Counted from the first letter of the stretch, positions 53,644 through 63,902 are shown. The stretch: 64,000 bases of DNA from Brevundimonas mediterranea (GCF_014196125.1 NZ_JACIDA010000001.1:620001-684000), one strand, 5' to 3'. Program-made: numbers and translations. The notes: generated from the sequence alone by a model not told the origin.

Positions 53644-56001
53644 GTGACCGATCTTCCCCCCCCCCGCATCTCCGACCTGGCCCGCGCACGAGCGCCCGAC
53701 GGGGCGGGACCGCGCGACTATCTCGAAGGGTTGAATCCGGAACAACGCGAGGCGGTGGAAGCAACCGAGGGGCCGGTCCTGGTTCTGGCCGGCGCCGGCA
53801 CAGGCAAGACCCGGGTGCTGACCACGCGGCTGGCGCACATATTGGCGACCGGCCGGGCCAGGCCGTGGGAGCTGCTGGTCGTCACCTTCACCAACAAGGC
53901 CGCCCGCGAGATGCGCGAGCGGATCACCCATCTGATCGGACCCTCAGCGGAAGGTTTGCGCTGGCTGGGCACCTTCCACTCGATCGCCGCCCAGATCCTG
54001 CGCCGCCACGCCGAACTGGTCGGGTTGAAGTCCAGCTTCACCATCCTGGACACCGACGACCAGGAACGGGTGCTGAAACAGCTGCTGGAAGCCGCCAATA
54101 TCGACACCAAACGCTGGACGCCCAAGTCGCTGTCCGGCCTGATCGACCACTGGAAGAACCGCGGCTGGACGCCCGAGAAACTGCCCCCCGGCGAGGACTT
54201 CGCCAACGGCAAGGGCCAGGGCCTGTACGCCGCCTATCAGGCCCGCCTGCGCAGCCTGAACGCCTGCGACTTCGGCGACCTGCTGCTGCACAACATCACC
54301 ATCCTGTCGAAACATGCGGATCTAGCGGACGAATATCGACGCCGCTTCCGCTACATCCTGGTCGACGAATATCAGGACACCAACGTCGCCCAGTATCTGT
54401 GGCTGCGGCTGCTGACAGCCTCGACCGGCAATGTCTGCTGCGTCGGCGACGACGATCAGTCGATCTATGGCTGGCGCGGGGCCGAGGTGGACAACATCCT
54501 GCGCTTCGAGCGCGACTTCCCTGGCGCCAAGATCGTCAAGCTGGAGCGGAACTATCGCTCGACCAGCCACATCCTCGGCGCGGCCTCGGGCCTGATCGCC
54601 GCCAATCGCGACCGGCTGGGCAAGACCCTGTGGACCGAGGACGACAGCGGCGACAAGGTGCGGGTGCGCGGCGTCTGGGACGGCGAGGCCGAAGCCCGGC
54701 TGATCGCCGACGAGATCGAGACCGCCCGCCGCCCCCATGCCGGCGAACCGGGCCTGAAGTACAAGGACATGGCCATCCTGGTCCGCGCCTCGTTCCAGAT
54801 GCGGGCGTTCGAGGAGCGGCTGGTCATGCTGGCCATCCCCTACGCCGTCATCGGCGGCCCCCGCTTCTTCGAACGGGCCGAGATTCGCGACGCCCACGCC
54901 TACATGCGGCTCATCCAGTCCGAGGACGACGATCTGGCCTTCGAACGGATCGTCAATGTGCCCAAGCGCGGCATCGGCGACACCTCGGTGCAGAAGATCC
55001 TGCAACTGGCCCGCCAGCACGATCTGTCGGCCCTTACCGCCGTTCGCGGCCTGATCAACACCGACGAGCTTCAGGCTCGCACCCGCACCGCCCTGTCCAA
55101 CTTCGTGCGCGATCTCGACCGCTGGCGCGCCCTTTCCGAGACCACGCCCCATTGGGAGGTCATGGAGACCGTGCTGGAGGAGAGCGGCTACACCGACATG
55201 CAGAAGGCCGACCGGACCAGCGGCCAGACCCGGTTGGACAACCTGAAGGAACTGACCCAGTCGATGCAGCAGTTCGAGACGCTGCAGGCCTATCTGGAGC
55301 ACGTCTCCTTGGTCATGGACTTGGAGCGCGCCAACAGCGACGATCCAAACGGCGACGGGGCGGTGCAGATCATGACCCTGCACGGCGCCAAGGGGCTGGA
55401 GTTCCCGCTGGTCTTCCTGCCCGGCTGGGAGGAAGGCGTCTTCCCCAGCCAGCGCAGCATCGACGAGAAGGGAGAGAAGGGCCTCGAGGAGGAACGCCGC
55501 CTGGCCTATGTCGGCGTCACCCGCGCCAAACAAGACGCGCGCATCTCCTTCGCCGCCAACCGCCTGGTCTACGGCCGCTGGACCTCGCAACTCCCCAGCC
55601 GCTTCGTCGATGAACTGCCCATCGCCCACGTCGATCCGCAATCCGACACCGGCTACTACGGCGCCTCCGCCGGCATGAAGGAGGCCAAGAGCCGCTGGGA
55701 CGACGCCCCGTCGTTCGGCAGCGGCTATTCCTCCCCCGGCTGGAAACGCGCCCAAACCTTCACTGCCGCCCAGACGCCGAACAAGATCCCGGCCCGCAAG
55801 GCCGTCATTGAAGGCGACGGCCGCCTGATCGCCACCGCCGATCCCAAGTCGAGTTCCGGCTGGACCAAGGGCGAGCGCGTCTTCCACCAGAAGTTCGGCT
55901 ACGGCCACGTCCGCGTCATCGAGGGCAACAAACTGCTGGTCGATTTCGAAAAGGCGGGCGAGAAACGGGTGATCGACAGTTTCGTGGAGAAGGCAGGCTA
56001 A
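53644..56001 (+). CDS. uvrD: UvrD/PcrA-family DNA helicase (UvrD-like, 3'-5')
   Basis: A 785-residue SF1A helicase for nucleotide-excision and mismatch repair. Motifs in order: Q motif LNPEQREAVEATEGPVLVLAG leading into Walker A AGAGTGKTRVL, Ia TFTNKAAREMRERI, II ILVDEYQDTN, III VGDDDQSIYGWRGA, IV LERNYRST, V TLHGAKGLEFPLVF and VI YVGVTRAKQ. A Tudor-like C-terminal segment (VFHQKFGYGHVRVIEGNKLLV) is present, as in PcrA/UvrD. GTG 53644 begins MTDLPPPRISDL. It is monocistronic, and I saw no LexA box in the 120 bp upstream. Confidence 0.94.
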   Translation: MTDLPPPRISDLARARAPDGAGPRDYLEGLNPEQREAVEATEGPVLVLAGAGTGKTRVLTTRLAHILATGRARPWELLVVTFTNKAAREMRERITHLIGPSAEGLRWLGTFHSIAAQILRRHAELVGLKSSFTILDTDDQERVLKQLLEAANIDTKRWTPKSLSGLIDHWKNRGWTPEKLPPGEDFANGKGQGLYAAYQARLRSLNACDFGDLLLHNITILSKHADLADEYRRRFRYILVDEYQDTNVAQYLWLRLLTASTGNVCCVGDDDQSIYGWRGAEVDNILRFERDFPGAKIVKLERNYRSTSHILGAASGLIAANRDRLGKTLWTEDDSGDKVRVRGVWDGEAEARLIADEIETARRPHAGEPGLKYKDMAILVRASFQMRAFEERLVMLAIPYAVIGGPRFFERAEIRDAHAYMRLIQSEDDDLAFERIVNVPKRGIGDTSVQKILQLARQHDLSALTAVRGLINTDELQARTRTALSNFVRDLDRWRALSETTPHWEVMETVLEESGYTDMQKADRTSGQTRLDNLKELTQSMQQFETLQAYLEHVSLVMDLERANSDDPNGDGAVQIMTLHGAKGLEFPLVFLPGWEEGVFPSQRSIDEKGEKGLEEERRLAYVGVTRAKQDARISFAANRLVYGRWTSQLPSRFVDELPIAHVDPQSDTGYYGASAGMKEAKSRWDDAPSFGSGYSSPGWKRAQTFTAAQTPNKIPARKAVIEGDGRLIATADPKSSSGWTKGERVFHQKFGYGHVRVIEGNKLLVDFEKAGEKRVIDSFVEKAG

Positions 56002-56080
56002 AAGGGGCGGCGTCATCCGCCTTTGCCGCAGCCAAGCTTTAGCCTAAGCCATCGCCTTCCTGTCTTCGACCGAGTCCGCC

Positions 56081-57172
56081 ATGTCCGCCCCTGCCCGTCC
56101 CACCGTTGATCGCGCCTGGCTGAGCTGGGCCATGCGGCGGATCGAGGCGGACTACAACCGCTCGGCCGACACCCATCTGATCCCGGTGGATATGCCGGCC
56201 CTGTCGGACATCGCCCTGTATCTGAAGGACGAATCCAGCCACCCGACCGGCAGCCTGAAGCACCGTCTGGCGCGGTCGCTGTTCCTCTATTCCCTCAGCA
56301 ACGGCTGGATCGGCGAGGGCATGACCATTGTCGAGGCGTCCAGCGGTTCGACCGCCGTGTCCGAAGCCTATTTCGCCCGGATGCTCAACCTGCCCTTCAT
56401 CGCCGTGGTGCCGCGCTCCACCGCCCAGGAGAAGATCGCCGCCATCGAATTCTACGGCGGGCGCTGCCATTTCGTGGACGTCCCGGGCCAAGCCTATTCG
56501 GAAAGCCAGCGGCTCGCCGACGAACTGGGCGGCCACTACATGGACCAGTTTACCTATGCGGAACGGGCGACGGACTGGCGTGGAAACAACAATATCGCCG
56601 AGTCCATCTTCGCCCAGATGCGACGCGAGCCCTGCCCCGTCCCGCGCTGGATCGTGTGCGGCGCGGGCACAGGCGGCACCTCGGCGACCATCGGCCGGTT
56701 CGCCCGCTTCAACCGCCACGACACCCGGATCTGCGTCGCCGACCCGGAAGCCTCGGTCTTCCACCGTCACTGGGCCGATGCGACGGTCCAGACCAGCCTC
56801 GACCGTCCGTCCCTGATCGAGGGCATCGGCCGGGCGCGGGTCGAACCCTCCTTCATCCCCAGCTTGGTGGATCGGATGATCGTCGTGCCCGACGTCGCCT
56901 CCATCGCCGCCACGCGCGTACTGAGCCGGCGTCTGGGCCGCCCCTGCGGCGGATCGACCGGCACCAACCTGTGGGCCTGTGTCCAACTGGCCCAAGAAAT
57001 GGCGCGCGCAGGCGAAGGCGGATCGATCGTGTCCATCCTGTGCGATCACGGCGACCGCTACGCCTCCACCTATTTCGACGACGCCTGGATCGCCGCCCAG
57101 GGCCTGGACACCGCCCCGTGGGAGGCCCGCCTGGACGCCTTCTTCGAAACGGGCGTCCTGCCGGAGGCCTGA
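56081..57172 (+). CDS. PLP-dependent cysteine synthase-like protein
   Basis: A 363-residue fold-type II PLP enzyme. The PLP lysine lies in [39 protein letters not shown] is the asparagine-loop equivalent, and [16 protein letters not shown] is the phosphate-binding glycine loop. The longer N-terminus and RWIVCG spacing resemble CysK-related desulfhydrases (Cds1-like) more than CysK itself, so it may break down cysteine or make it from another donor. ATG 56081. The DUF3606 gene follows after 80 bp. Confidence 0.82.
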   Translation: MSAPARPTVDRAWLSWAMRRIEADYNRSADTHLIPVDMPALSDIALYLKDESSHPTGSLKHRLARSLFLYSLSNGWIGEGMTIVEASSGSTAVSEAYFARMLNLPFIAVVPRSTAQEKIAAIEFYGGRCHFVDVPGQAYSESQRLADELGGHYMDQFTYAERATDWRGNNNIAESIFAQMRREPCPVPRWIVCGAGTGGTSATIGRFARFNRHDTRICVADPEASVFHRHWADATVQTSLDRPSLIEGIGRARVEPSFIPSLVDRMIVVPDVASIAATRVLSRRLGRPCGGSTGTNLWACVQLAQEMARAGEGGSIVSILCDHGDRYASTYFDDAWIAAQGLDTAPWEARLDAFFETGVLPEA

Positions 57173-57252
57173 ACCGCCTGTTTCGTCGGGGCGGATGAGG
57201 CTAGAAAGGCTCCAATGGCCGGGAAACGGTCGAACCTCCACAGGAGCCGACC

Positions 57253-57435
57253 ATGGCGGGACTAAAGGACAAGCGCGGCTTCATCGACAAGGACCGCATC
57301 GACCTGTCGGAACGGCAGTCGGTCGAATACTGGATGAAGCGCTGGGGCGTGACCAAGGACCAGATCACCGCCGCCCACCGCAAGGTCGGCCGCATGACCA
57401 AGGACATCGCAGCGGAGTTGGGCAAGAAGCGTTAA
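57253..57435 (+). CDS. DUF3606 family protein
   Basis: A 60-residue protein of the DUF3606 family, RIDLSERQSVEYWMKRWGVT followed by KDQITAAHRKVGRMTKDIAAEL. The family has a small helical fold common in proteobacteria; its role is unknown. ATG 57253, preceded by CAGGAG. Its stop codon overlaps the convergent YcxB-like gene by four bases. Confidence 0.82.
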   Translation: MAGLKDKRGFIDKDRIDLSERQSVEYWMKRWGVTKDQITAAHRKVGRMTKDIAAELGKKR

Positions 57436-57890
57436 ATCCCCTGGGAGATTCGGTTCTCAGCGAAATCGAGGAATGCCGCTTTCTCTTCCTCTGAAGCGAA
57501 CGCTCGCATCGGAATGATGAAAGCGTTCAGCTTGCGCTCAGTGATGACCAGATAGCCGTCCTGCTGCTCCACGCGCGCTATCTTAGCCCACTCAACAAAA
57601 TAGTCAGTCTTGCCGCGAACGCCACGGACGCCGCGCTCATCAAGAATGAGCGTCCGCACTTCAGATCGATATCTCATCTGAGGATAGGCGATCATGACGC
57701 CGCAGGCCAAAATCCCAAGCATCCCGCCCTCAACGATAGACGCGACATCCATTTCTCGACGCAGCAGACAGATCAGGCCGAGAGGCATGACGAGTAGGAA
57801 GGCGTGAAATGGCCAAAGACTCCGTCGCCACGCCTTCTTGTACCAGTGCCAGATTTCGTCTCGTCTAAGCGCGTAGACGACGGACGGCAT
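57432..57890 (-). CDS. YcxB-like membrane protein
   Basis: A 152-residue protein with two N-terminal helices (about 27-42 and 53-70: FHAFLLVMPLGLICLL and GGMLGILACGVMIAYP) and a C-terminal YcxB-like domain (TLILDERGVRGVRGKTDYFVEW, VITERKLNAFIIPMRAF). Base composition is clearly lower in GC than flanking genes, suggesting recent acquisition. ATG 57888-57890 overlaps the lpdA stop by one base, so it would be translated with lpdA. It ends against the DUF3606 gene. Confidence 0.72.
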   Translation of the reverse strand: MPSVVYALRRDEIWHWYKKAWRRSLWPFHAFLLVMPLGLICLLRREMDVASIVEGGMLGILACGVMIAYPQMRYRSEVRTLILDERGVRGVRGKTDYFVEWAKIARVEQQDGYLVITERKLNAFIIPMRAFASEEEKAAFLDFAENRISQGI

Positions 57891-59296
57891 CAGATGTGGA
57901 TCACACGGCCGTAGGCGTCCAGCGCCGCCTCGTGCATGGCTTCCGACATGGTCGGGTGCGGATAAACGATGCCGTGGATGTCCTCTTCCGTCGCCTCCAT
58001 GGTGATGGCGGTGACATAGCCCTGGATCATCTCGGTCACTTCGTGGCCGATCATATGGGCGCCGATCAGGGCGCCGGTTGCCGCGTCAAAGATCACCTTG
58101 ACGAAGCCGTCGATCTCGCCGGCGGCGACGGCCTTGCCGTTCACGCGGAACGGGAAGCGGCCGATCTTGACCTCGCGCTTCTCGGCGCGGGCGGCCTGTT
58201 CGGTGACGCCGACCGAGGCGACCTGCGGCTGGGCGTAGGTGCAGCCGGCGATGGGCGAATGGACGTTCGGGGTCTTGTAGCCGGCGATGAATTCGGCAGC
58301 GTGGATGCCTTCGTGCGAGGCCTTGTGCGCCAGCCAGGGCGCGCCGGCGCAGTCGCCGATGGCGAACAGGCCCTTGACGTTGGTCTGGCAGTGGCCGTCG
58401 GTCTTGATGTGGCTGCGGTCCAGTTCGACGCCCAGCGCCTCCAGGCCGATGCCGTCGGTGTTGGCGGTGATGCCGACCGCCGAGATGCAGACCTCGGCCT
58501 CCAGCGCCTCGGCCTTGCCGCCGACCTCGATGTCCACCTTCACGCCCGCGCCGGTCTTGGAGACCTTCGTCACCTTGGCGCCCAGCTTGAACTTGATGCC
58601 GCGCTTCTCGAACGACTTCTGGGCGGCCTTGGAGACCTCCTCGTCCTCGACCGGCATGATGCGCTCGACCGCCTCGACGACCGTCACCTCGGCGCCCAGG
58701 GCGCGATAGAAGCTGGCGAACTCGATGCCGATGGCGCCCGAGCCGATGACCACGAAGGACTTGGGCAGCTTCTTCGGCGCCAAGGCGTCGCGATAGGCCC
58801 AGATCTTGTCGCCGTCGGCCTCCAGGCCGATCTGCGGCAGGGCACGGGCACGGGCACCGACCGCCAGCATGACCGCCTTGCCCTCGACCGTGCGCGAACC
58901 GCCGGCCTTCAGCGCGATCACCACCTTCGGAGCCGCAGCGCCTTTTTCCAGCTTGGCCGAGCCCTCGATGACCTCGATCTTGTTCTTCTTCATCAGGAAG
59001 GCGACGCCCTTGTTCATCGTCGCCGCGACGCCGCGCGAGCGCTGGATGATGGCGTCGAAGTCGAACGACGCGCCGGACGCCGACAAGCCGTATTCCTTCA
59101 GATGGCTCAGGCTCTCGAACTTCTCGCCCGACTTCAGCAGGGCCTTGGTCGGGATACAGCCCCAGTTCAGGCAGATGCCGCCCAGGTTCTCGCGCTCGAC
59201 GATGGCGACCTTCTGGCCCAGTTGGCTGGCGCGGATGGCCGCGACGTAACCGCCGGGGCCCGAGCCGATGACGACGAGATCGAATTCAGCAGCCAT
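57890..59296 (-). CDS. lpdA: dihydrolipoyl dehydrogenase (E3)
   Basis: Flavoprotein that reoxidises the lipoyl groups of 2-oxoacid dehydrogenases. The 468-residue protein has FAD-binding VVIGSGPGGYVAAIRA, redox pair C42/C47 in GGICLNWGCIPTK, the NAD site VVIGSGAIGIEFASFY, AIGDCAGAPWLAHKA, and the C-terminal catalytic HPTMSEAMHEAALDAYG. ATG 59294-59296 was chosen. It lies in the pyruvate dehydrogenase cluster (pdhA-pdhB-DUF5076-pdhC-gpx-lpdA, leftward), which supports a role as the E3 of that complex. Confidence 0.95.
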   Translation of the reverse strand: MAAEFDLVVIGSGPGGYVAAIRASQLGQKVAIVERENLGGICLNWGCIPTKALLKSGEKFESLSHLKEYGLSASGASFDFDAIIQRSRGVAATMNKGVAFLMKKNKIEVIEGSAKLEKGAAAPKVVIALKAGGSRTVEGKAVMLAVGARARALPQIGLEADGDKIWAYRDALAPKKLPKSFVVIGSGAIGIEFASFYRALGAEVTVVEAVERIMPVEDEEVSKAAQKSFEKRGIKFKLGAKVTKVSKTGAGVKVDIEVGGKAEALEAEVCISAVGITANTDGIGLEALGVELDRSHIKTDGHCQTNVKGLFAIGDCAGAPWLAHKASHEGIHAAEFIAGYKTPNVHSPIAGCTYAQPQVASVGVTEQAARAEKREVKIGRFPFRVNGKAVAAGEIDGFVKVIFDAATGALIGAHMIGHEVTEMIQGYVTAITMEATEEDIHGIVYPHPTMSEAMHEAALDAYGRVIHI

Positions 59297-59298
59297 GA

Positions 59299-59778
59299 TC
59301 AGATCAACTTCTCGATGTCGGCCTTGATGGCCTCGGGTTCTGTTTGCGGAGCATAGCGGGAGACCACCCTGCCCTCGCGGTCGGTCAGGAACTTGGTGAA
59401 GTTCCACTTGATGGATTGCGAGCCTAGGAAGCCGCGCTTCTGTTTGGTCAGCCAGGCATAGAGCGGATGCCGGTTCGGCCCGTTGACCTCCACCTTGTCG
59501 AACAGGGGGAAGGTCACGTCGAAACTGGTGGCGCAGAAGGCGGCGATCTCCGCCGCTCGCCCCGGTTCCTGCTCGCCGAACTGGTTGCAGGGAAAGCCCA
59601 AAACCTCGAACGGCCGGTCGGCGAACGTCCGGTGCAGCTTTTCCAGCCCATTATATTGGCCGGTGAAACCGCACTTGGACGCCGTATTGACGATCAGCAG
59701 CGCCTGACCGCGAAAACGGTCCAGCGAAACCTCCGTGCCGTCGATGGCGCGGGCGGAGAAGTCATAGACCGAGGTCAT
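59299..59778 (-). CDS. glutathione peroxidase
   Basis: A 159-residue thiol peroxidase of the GPx fold. The peroxidatic Cys is C36 in VNTASKCGFTGQYNGLEKL, with the Gln/Trp partners in GFPCNQFGEQEPG and KWNFTKFL. A cysteine in FPCNQF is the likely resolving residue. Despite the name, such bacterial enzymes usually use thioredoxin. It lies 2 bp before lpdA and 15 bp after pdhC, so it is transcribed with the PDH cluster, an unusual placement that may pair peroxide defence with flux. Confidence 0.92.
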   Translation of the reverse strand: MTSVYDFSARAIDGTEVSLDRFRGQALLIVNTASKCGFTGQYNGLEKLHRTFADRPFEVLGFPCNQFGEQEPGRAAEIAAFCATSFDVTFPLFDKVEVNGPNRHPLYAWLTKQKRGFLGSQSIKWNFTKFLTDREGRVVSRYAPQTEPEAIKADIEKLI

Positions 59779-59793
59779 GACCTCACCCTCCCC

Positions 59794-61074
59794 TTACGCC
59801 AGCATCGCGACGGGATCTTCGATCAGCGGCTTGAACGCCTGAAGGAAGCGAGCGCCGGTCGCGCCGTCCACCACGCGGTGATCGCAGGTCAGGGTCACGG
59901 TCATGACCGTGGCCGGCACGATCTGTCCGTCCCTGACGACCGCGCGCTGCTCGCCTGCGCCCACGCTCATGATACAGCCCTGGGGCTCGTTGATGATCGA
60001 GGTGAACTGCTTGATGCCGAACATGCCCAGGTTGGACACCGAGAAGGTGCCGCCTTGGAACTCTTCGGGCTTCAGCTTGCGTTCGCGGGCGCGCTTGGCC
60101 AGGTCCTTGGACTCGGTCGCGATCTGCGCCAGGCCCTTGGTCTCGGCCTTCTTGATGATCGGGGTGATCAGGCCGCCGTCGATCGCCACCGCCATCGAGA
60201 CGTCGGCGTTGTGGTGCATGGCGATGCCTTCGGGCGTGTAGGAGGCGTTGGCCTCCGGCACCAGCTTCAGCGCCAGGGCCGCAGCCTTGATGACGAAGTC
60301 GTTGACTGAAACCTTGATCCCTTGCGGCTCCAGCATCTTGTTCACCTTGGCGCGAACAGCCATCAGCTGGTCGATCTCGACGTCGATGAACAGCGGGAAG
60401 TGCGGCACGTTCTGGATGCTGTCGACCATGCGACGCGCAACAGCCTTCTTCATCCCGTCCAGCGGGATCAGGTCGTAGCTGCCGTCCGGAATCCCCATCT
60501 GAGCCAGCGACTGAACCTGACGCGGCGCAATGCCCGAGGTCGCGGCGGCGGCGGTCGTGGCGGCGGCCGGTTGGGCGCCCTTGCCGGCGGATTCGACGTC
60601 GCGCTTGACGATCCGGCCGTGCGGGCCCGTGCCCTTGACCGACTTCAGATCGACGCCGTTCTGGGCGGCGATGCGACGCGCCAGAGGCGACGAGAAGATG
60701 CGCGCGCCGCTGTCCGACTTGGGCGCAGCCGGAGCCGGTGCGACCGGTACGGACGCCTTGGGCGCCTCAACGGCTGCCGGAGCCGCCTTCGGAGCGTCTT
60801 CCACCTTGGTCGCCGGCTTGGGCGCAGCGGCCCCGCCTTCGTCCTTCAGGCGGGCGATAGGCGTATTGACCTTCACGCCTTCCGTACCTTCGGCGACCAG
60901 GATGTCGGTGATCTCGCCCTCGTCCACGGCCTCGACTTCCATCGTGGCCTTGTCGGTTTCGATCTCGGCGATCACGTCCCCGGCGGAGACGACGTCGCCC
61001 ACCTTGACGTGCCACTTGGCCAGAACGCCCTCTTCCATGGTCGGAGACAGGGCGGGCATCAGGATGTCGGTCAT
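59794..61074 (-). CDS. pdhC: pyruvate dehydrogenase complex dihydrolipoamide acetyltransferase (E2)
   Basis: Transfers acetyl groups from E1 to CoA. The 426-residue protein has one N-terminal lipoyl domain ([18 protein letters not shown] and the lipoyl Lys in [12 protein letters not shown]), an Ala/Pro linker, a peripheral-subunit binding domain ([29 protein letters not shown], as SPLARRIA and GTGPHGRI) and the catalytic domain ending with the HxxxD motif [19 protein letters not shown] 61072-61074 overlaps the DUF5076 stop by four bases. Only one lipoyl domain is present; the other is on E1-beta. Confidence 0.95.
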   Translation of the reverse strand: MTDILMPALSPTMEEGVLAKWHVKVGDVVSAGDVIAEIETDKATMEVEAVDEGEITDILVAEGTEGVKVNTPIARLKDEGGAAAPKPATKVEDAPKAAPAAVEAPKASVPVAPAPAAPKSDSGARIFSSPLARRIAAQNGVDLKSVKGTGPHGRIVKRDVESAGKGAQPAAATTAAAATSGIAPRQVQSLAQMGIPDGSYDLIPLDGMKKAVARRMVDSIQNVPHFPLFIDVEIDQLMAVRAKVNKMLEPQGIKVSVNDFVIKAAALALKLVPEANASYTPEGIAMHHNADVSMAVAIDGGLITPIIKKAETKGLAQIATESKDLAKRARERKLKPEEFQGGTFSVSNLGMFGIKQFTSIINEPQGCIMSVGAGEQRAVVRDGQIVPATVMTVTLTCDHRVVDGATGARFLQAFKPLIEDPVAMLA

Positions 61075-61370
61075 TGAGCAACTTCCTTTTCAGTCGTCGC
61101 GGCGCGGGCGTGGGCCTCGGTCCAGCCGTCGCAGATGGCCTTGAAGGCCTCCTTCTGGTCCAGACCCGCCATCTGAGCGTAGGCGTTGGAGAAGTGCCAG
61201 GCGCATTCGGCCAGAACCGTCCCCATATGGCGCGGTTCGTTCAGCGCCGGGCGGATGTTCATATGGGGCGTGGTTCCGCCCCACCAGATCCGCGCCAGTT
61301 CCGTGACCTGGGCCGGATCGACCTGAGTCAATTGTTCCGGGATGGCCAGGGCCTTCTCGTCCAGGCTCAT
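61071..61370 (-). CDS. DUF5076 domain protein in the pdh operon
   Basis: A 99-residue protein located between E1-beta and E2, with four-base ATGA overlaps on both sides. The conserved stretch is [22 protein letters not shown] followed by [17 protein letters not shown], the DUF5076 pattern of Caulobacterales and relatives. There is no signal or membrane helix. Tight coupling suggests it acts with the PDH complex, but its role is unknown. Confidence 0.8.
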   Translation of the reverse strand: MSLDEKALAIPEQLTQVDPAQVTELARIWWGGTTPHMNIRPALNEPRHMGTVLAECAWHFSNAYAQMAGLDQKEAFKAICDGWTEAHARAATTEKEVAQ

Positions 61371-62737
61371 GCCATCACCTGCTTCACGGCCGCGATGATC
61401 TTGTCCACGCCCGGCAGCGACAGGGCTTCCAGATTGGCGGCGTAGGGCAGCGGCACGTCTTCCTGGTGCACCCGTAGCGGCGGCGCATCCAGATAGTCGA
61501 AAGCGTGTTCGATGACCCGGGCCACGACCTCGGCGCCGACGCCCATCGGACCCCAGCCCTCTTCGGCCGAGACCAGACGGCTGGTCTTCTTGACGCTCTC
61601 GACGATGGTGTCGGTGTCCAGCGGACGCAGGGTGCGCAGGTCCACGACCTCGCACTCGATCCCTTCCTCGGCCAGCTTCTCGGCGGCCTGGAGGGCGAAG
61701 CCGACCATGCGGCTGTGCGCCGTGATGGTGACGTCCTTGCCTTCGCGACGGACCTTGGCCTTGCCGATCGGCACGACATAGTCCTCGATCTCGGGCACGT
61801 CGAACTCAAGGCCGTACATCATCTCGTGTTCGAGGAAGACGACGGGGTTCGGGTCGCGGATCGCAGCCTTCAGCAGGCCCTTGGCGTCCGCCGCGTCATA
61901 GGGCGCGATCACCTTCAGCCCCGGAACCTGCGCATACCAGGCCGAATAGTCCTGGCTGTGCTGGGCGCCGACGCGCGAGGCGGCGCCGTTCGGGCCGCGG
62001 AAGACGATGGGCGCACGGATCTGACCGCCCGACATATACAAGGTCTTGGCGGCCGAGTTGATGATGTGGTCGATCGCCTGCATGGCGAAGTTGAACGTCA
62101 TGAACTCGACGATGGGCTTCAGGCCCGCCATGGCCGCGCCGACGCCCAGGCCGGCGAAGCCGTGCTCGGTGATCGGGGTGTCGACGACGCGTTGGTCGCC
62201 GAACTCCTGCAGCAGTTCGCGGCTGACCTTGTAGGCGCCCTGATACTGGGCGACTTCCTCGCCGATCAGGAAGACCTTGTCGTCGCGGCGCATCTCTTCG
62301 GCCATGGCGTCGCGCAGGGCGTCGCGGATGGTGGTCTTGACCAGCTTGGCGTCGGCCGGGATTTCCGGATCGCGCAGTTCGACCTTGGGGGTCGAGGTCT
62401 GGGCCGGCGCCTTCTCGGGATCGCCGGTCTTGCCTTCGGCGGTCGCCTTGGGCGCATCAGCCTGGGCCTCAGCCTTGGGCGCGGGCGCAGCCGCCCCGTC
62501 TTCGCCGGCCAGACGCGCGATGGGCGTATTGACCTTCACGTTCTCCGAGCCCTCGGCGACCAGGATTTCCAGTACTTCGCCTTCGTCCACGGCCTCGACT
62601 TCCATCGTGGCCTTGTCGGTTTCGATCTCGGCGATCACCTGGCCGGCCGACACGGTGTCGCCGGCCTTGATGTGCCATTTGGTCAGCGTGCCCTCTTCCA
62701 TCGTGGGGGACAGCGCCGGCATGAGGATGTCGGTCAC
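61367..62737 (-). CDS. pdhB: pyruvate dehydrogenase E1 component, beta subunit with lipoyl domain
   Basis: A 456-residue E1-beta carrying its own N-terminal lipoyl domain (1-80: [20 protein letters not shown] and [12 protein letters not shown]), an Ala/Pro linker (82-130) and the transketolase-like core ([59 protein letters not shown]). Lipoylated E1-beta is a known alphaproteobacterial trait. The start is GTG 62735-62737, three bases after the pdhA stop. It pairs with PdhA to decarboxylate pyruvate. Confidence 0.95.
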   Translation of the reverse strand: MTDILMPALSPTMEEGTLTKWHIKAGDTVSAGQVIAEIETDKATMEVEAVDEGEVLEILVAEGSENVKVNTPIARLAGEDGAAAPAPKAEAQADAPKATAEGKTGDPEKAPAQTSTPKVELRDPEIPADAKLVKTTIRDALRDAMAEEMRRDDKVFLIGEEVAQYQGAYKVSRELLQEFGDQRVVDTPITEHGFAGLGVGAAMAGLKPIVEFMTFNFAMQAIDHIINSAAKTLYMSGGQIRAPIVFRGPNGAASRVGAQHSQDYSAWYAQVPGLKVIAPYDAADAKGLLKAAIRDPNPVVFLEHEMMYGLEFDVPEIEDYVVPIGKAKVRREGKDVTITAHSRMVGFALQAAEKLAEEGIECEVVDLRTLRPLDTDTIVESVKKTSRLVSAEEGWGPMGVGAEVVARVIEHAFDYLDAPPLRVHQEDVPLPYAANLEALSLPGVDKIIAAVKQVMA

Positions 62738-62740
62738 GGC

Positions 62741-63769
62741 TCAGGCCTCCACGTAGACGTCGGTGTAGAGCTCGGAGGGATCGGGCTCCGGGCTTTCTTG
62801 GGCGAATTGAACGGCCTCGGCGACGATGGCCTTGATCTCGTTGTCGATGACCTTGAGCTCTTCCTCGGTCGCATTGGCGGCCGCCAGCAGGGCCTTGATA
62901 TGGTCGATCGGGTCGCGGGTCTTCTTGACCTCGTCCACCTCTTCCTTGGTCCGGTACTTGGCCGGGTCGGACATCGAGTGACCGCGATAGCGGTAGGTCT
63001 TCACTTCGAGGATATAGGGGCCCTCGCCGGCGCGGGCGCGCTCGACGGCCTTCTTGACCGCGTCACGAACGGCCAGAACATCCATGCCGTCTACCTGCTC
63101 GCCCGGAATGCCGAAGCTGGCGCCGCGCTGGCTGAGCTGGGTCGTGGACGACGAGCGCTCGATGCTCGTGCCCATGGCGTACTGGTTGTTTTCGATAATG
63201 TAGATGGCGGGCAGCTTCCACAGCTGAGCCATGTTGAAGCTCTCGTACACCTGACCCTGGTTCGAGGCGCCGTCGCCGAAATAGACGAAGGCCACCGAAT
63301 CATCGCCGCGGTACTTGCCCGCAAAGGCCAGGCCGGTGCCCAGCGACACCTGGGCGCCGACGATGCCGTGGCCGCCATAGAAGCCGGTCGGCACGTCGAA
63401 CATGTGCATCGAACCGCCCTTGCCGCGCGACGAACCGCCGATGCGGCCGGTCAGCTCGGCCATGACTTCCTTGGGGTCCATGCCTGCGGCCAGCATGTGG
63501 CCGTGGTCACGGTAGCCCGTGATGATCTTGTCGTGGCCCTGTCTGACGCTCTCTTGAACGCCGACGGCCACGGCTTCCTGGCCGATGTACAGGTGGCAGA
63601 AACCCCCGATCAGACCCATGCCGTACAGTTGGCCCGCGCGCTCCTCAAAGCGGCGGATGAGAACCATCTCGCGGTAAAAGCGGAGGAGGTCCTCCTTGGA
63701 CGCCGAAGGCGTGTTTGAAAGCTTGTCAGGCGCAGTGGTCTGAGCGGCTTTGGCTGGGGCTTTCGCCAT
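62741..63769 (-). CDS. pdhA: pyruvate dehydrogenase E1 component, alpha subunit
   Basis: Thiamine diphosphate-dependent decarboxylation of pyruvate. The 342-residue protein opens with an Ala/Lys-rich tail (MAKAPAKAAQTTAPDK), then LLRFYREMVLIRRFEERAGQ, RGKGGSMHMFD, GAQVSLGTGLAFAGKY, and the ThDP motif FGDGASNQGQVYESFNMAQLW with phosphorylation-loop-like YRYRGHSMSDPAKYR. ATG 63767-63769. It heads the pdh operon; about 130 bp separates it from the FtsB-like gene upstream. Confidence 0.96.
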   Translation of the reverse strand: MAKAPAKAAQTTAPDKLSNTPSASKEDLLRFYREMVLIRRFEERAGQLYGMGLIGGFCHLYIGQEAVAVGVQESVRQGHDKIITGYRDHGHMLAAGMDPKEVMAELTGRIGGSSRGKGGSMHMFDVPTGFYGGHGIVGAQVSLGTGLAFAGKYRGDDSVAFVYFGDGASNQGQVYESFNMAQLWKLPAIYIIENNQYAMGTSIERSSSTTQLSQRGASFGIPGEQVDGMDVLAVRDAVKKAVERARAGEGPYILEVKTYRYRGHSMSDPAKYRTKEEVDEVKKTRDPIDHIKALLAAANATEEELKVIDNEIKAIVAEAVQFAQESPEPDPSELYTDVYVEA

Positions 63770-63902
63770 CCGGCATCTCCCGGCTAGGCGTCGGGAAGCG
63801 ACGCCTTCTTATCGTTACGGAAGGGGGCTTTAGCAGCCTTCCTTCCCGGAACGCAAAGGGGTGCAGGTTCGACTGTAACAATAGTTCAAGTGGAGAAGGT
63901 TT

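Noticed and set aside
57896..59356. A 486-codon open frame opposite lpdA
   Set aside because: Shadow of lpdA; no domain, and repeats such as LGDLGDL arise from the complementary codon pattern.
61505..63718. A 737-codon open frame opposite pdhB and pdhA
   Set aside because: It mirrors the coding genes in a GC-rich codon pattern, has no recognisable domain and ignores gene borders; both genes beneath it are certain.
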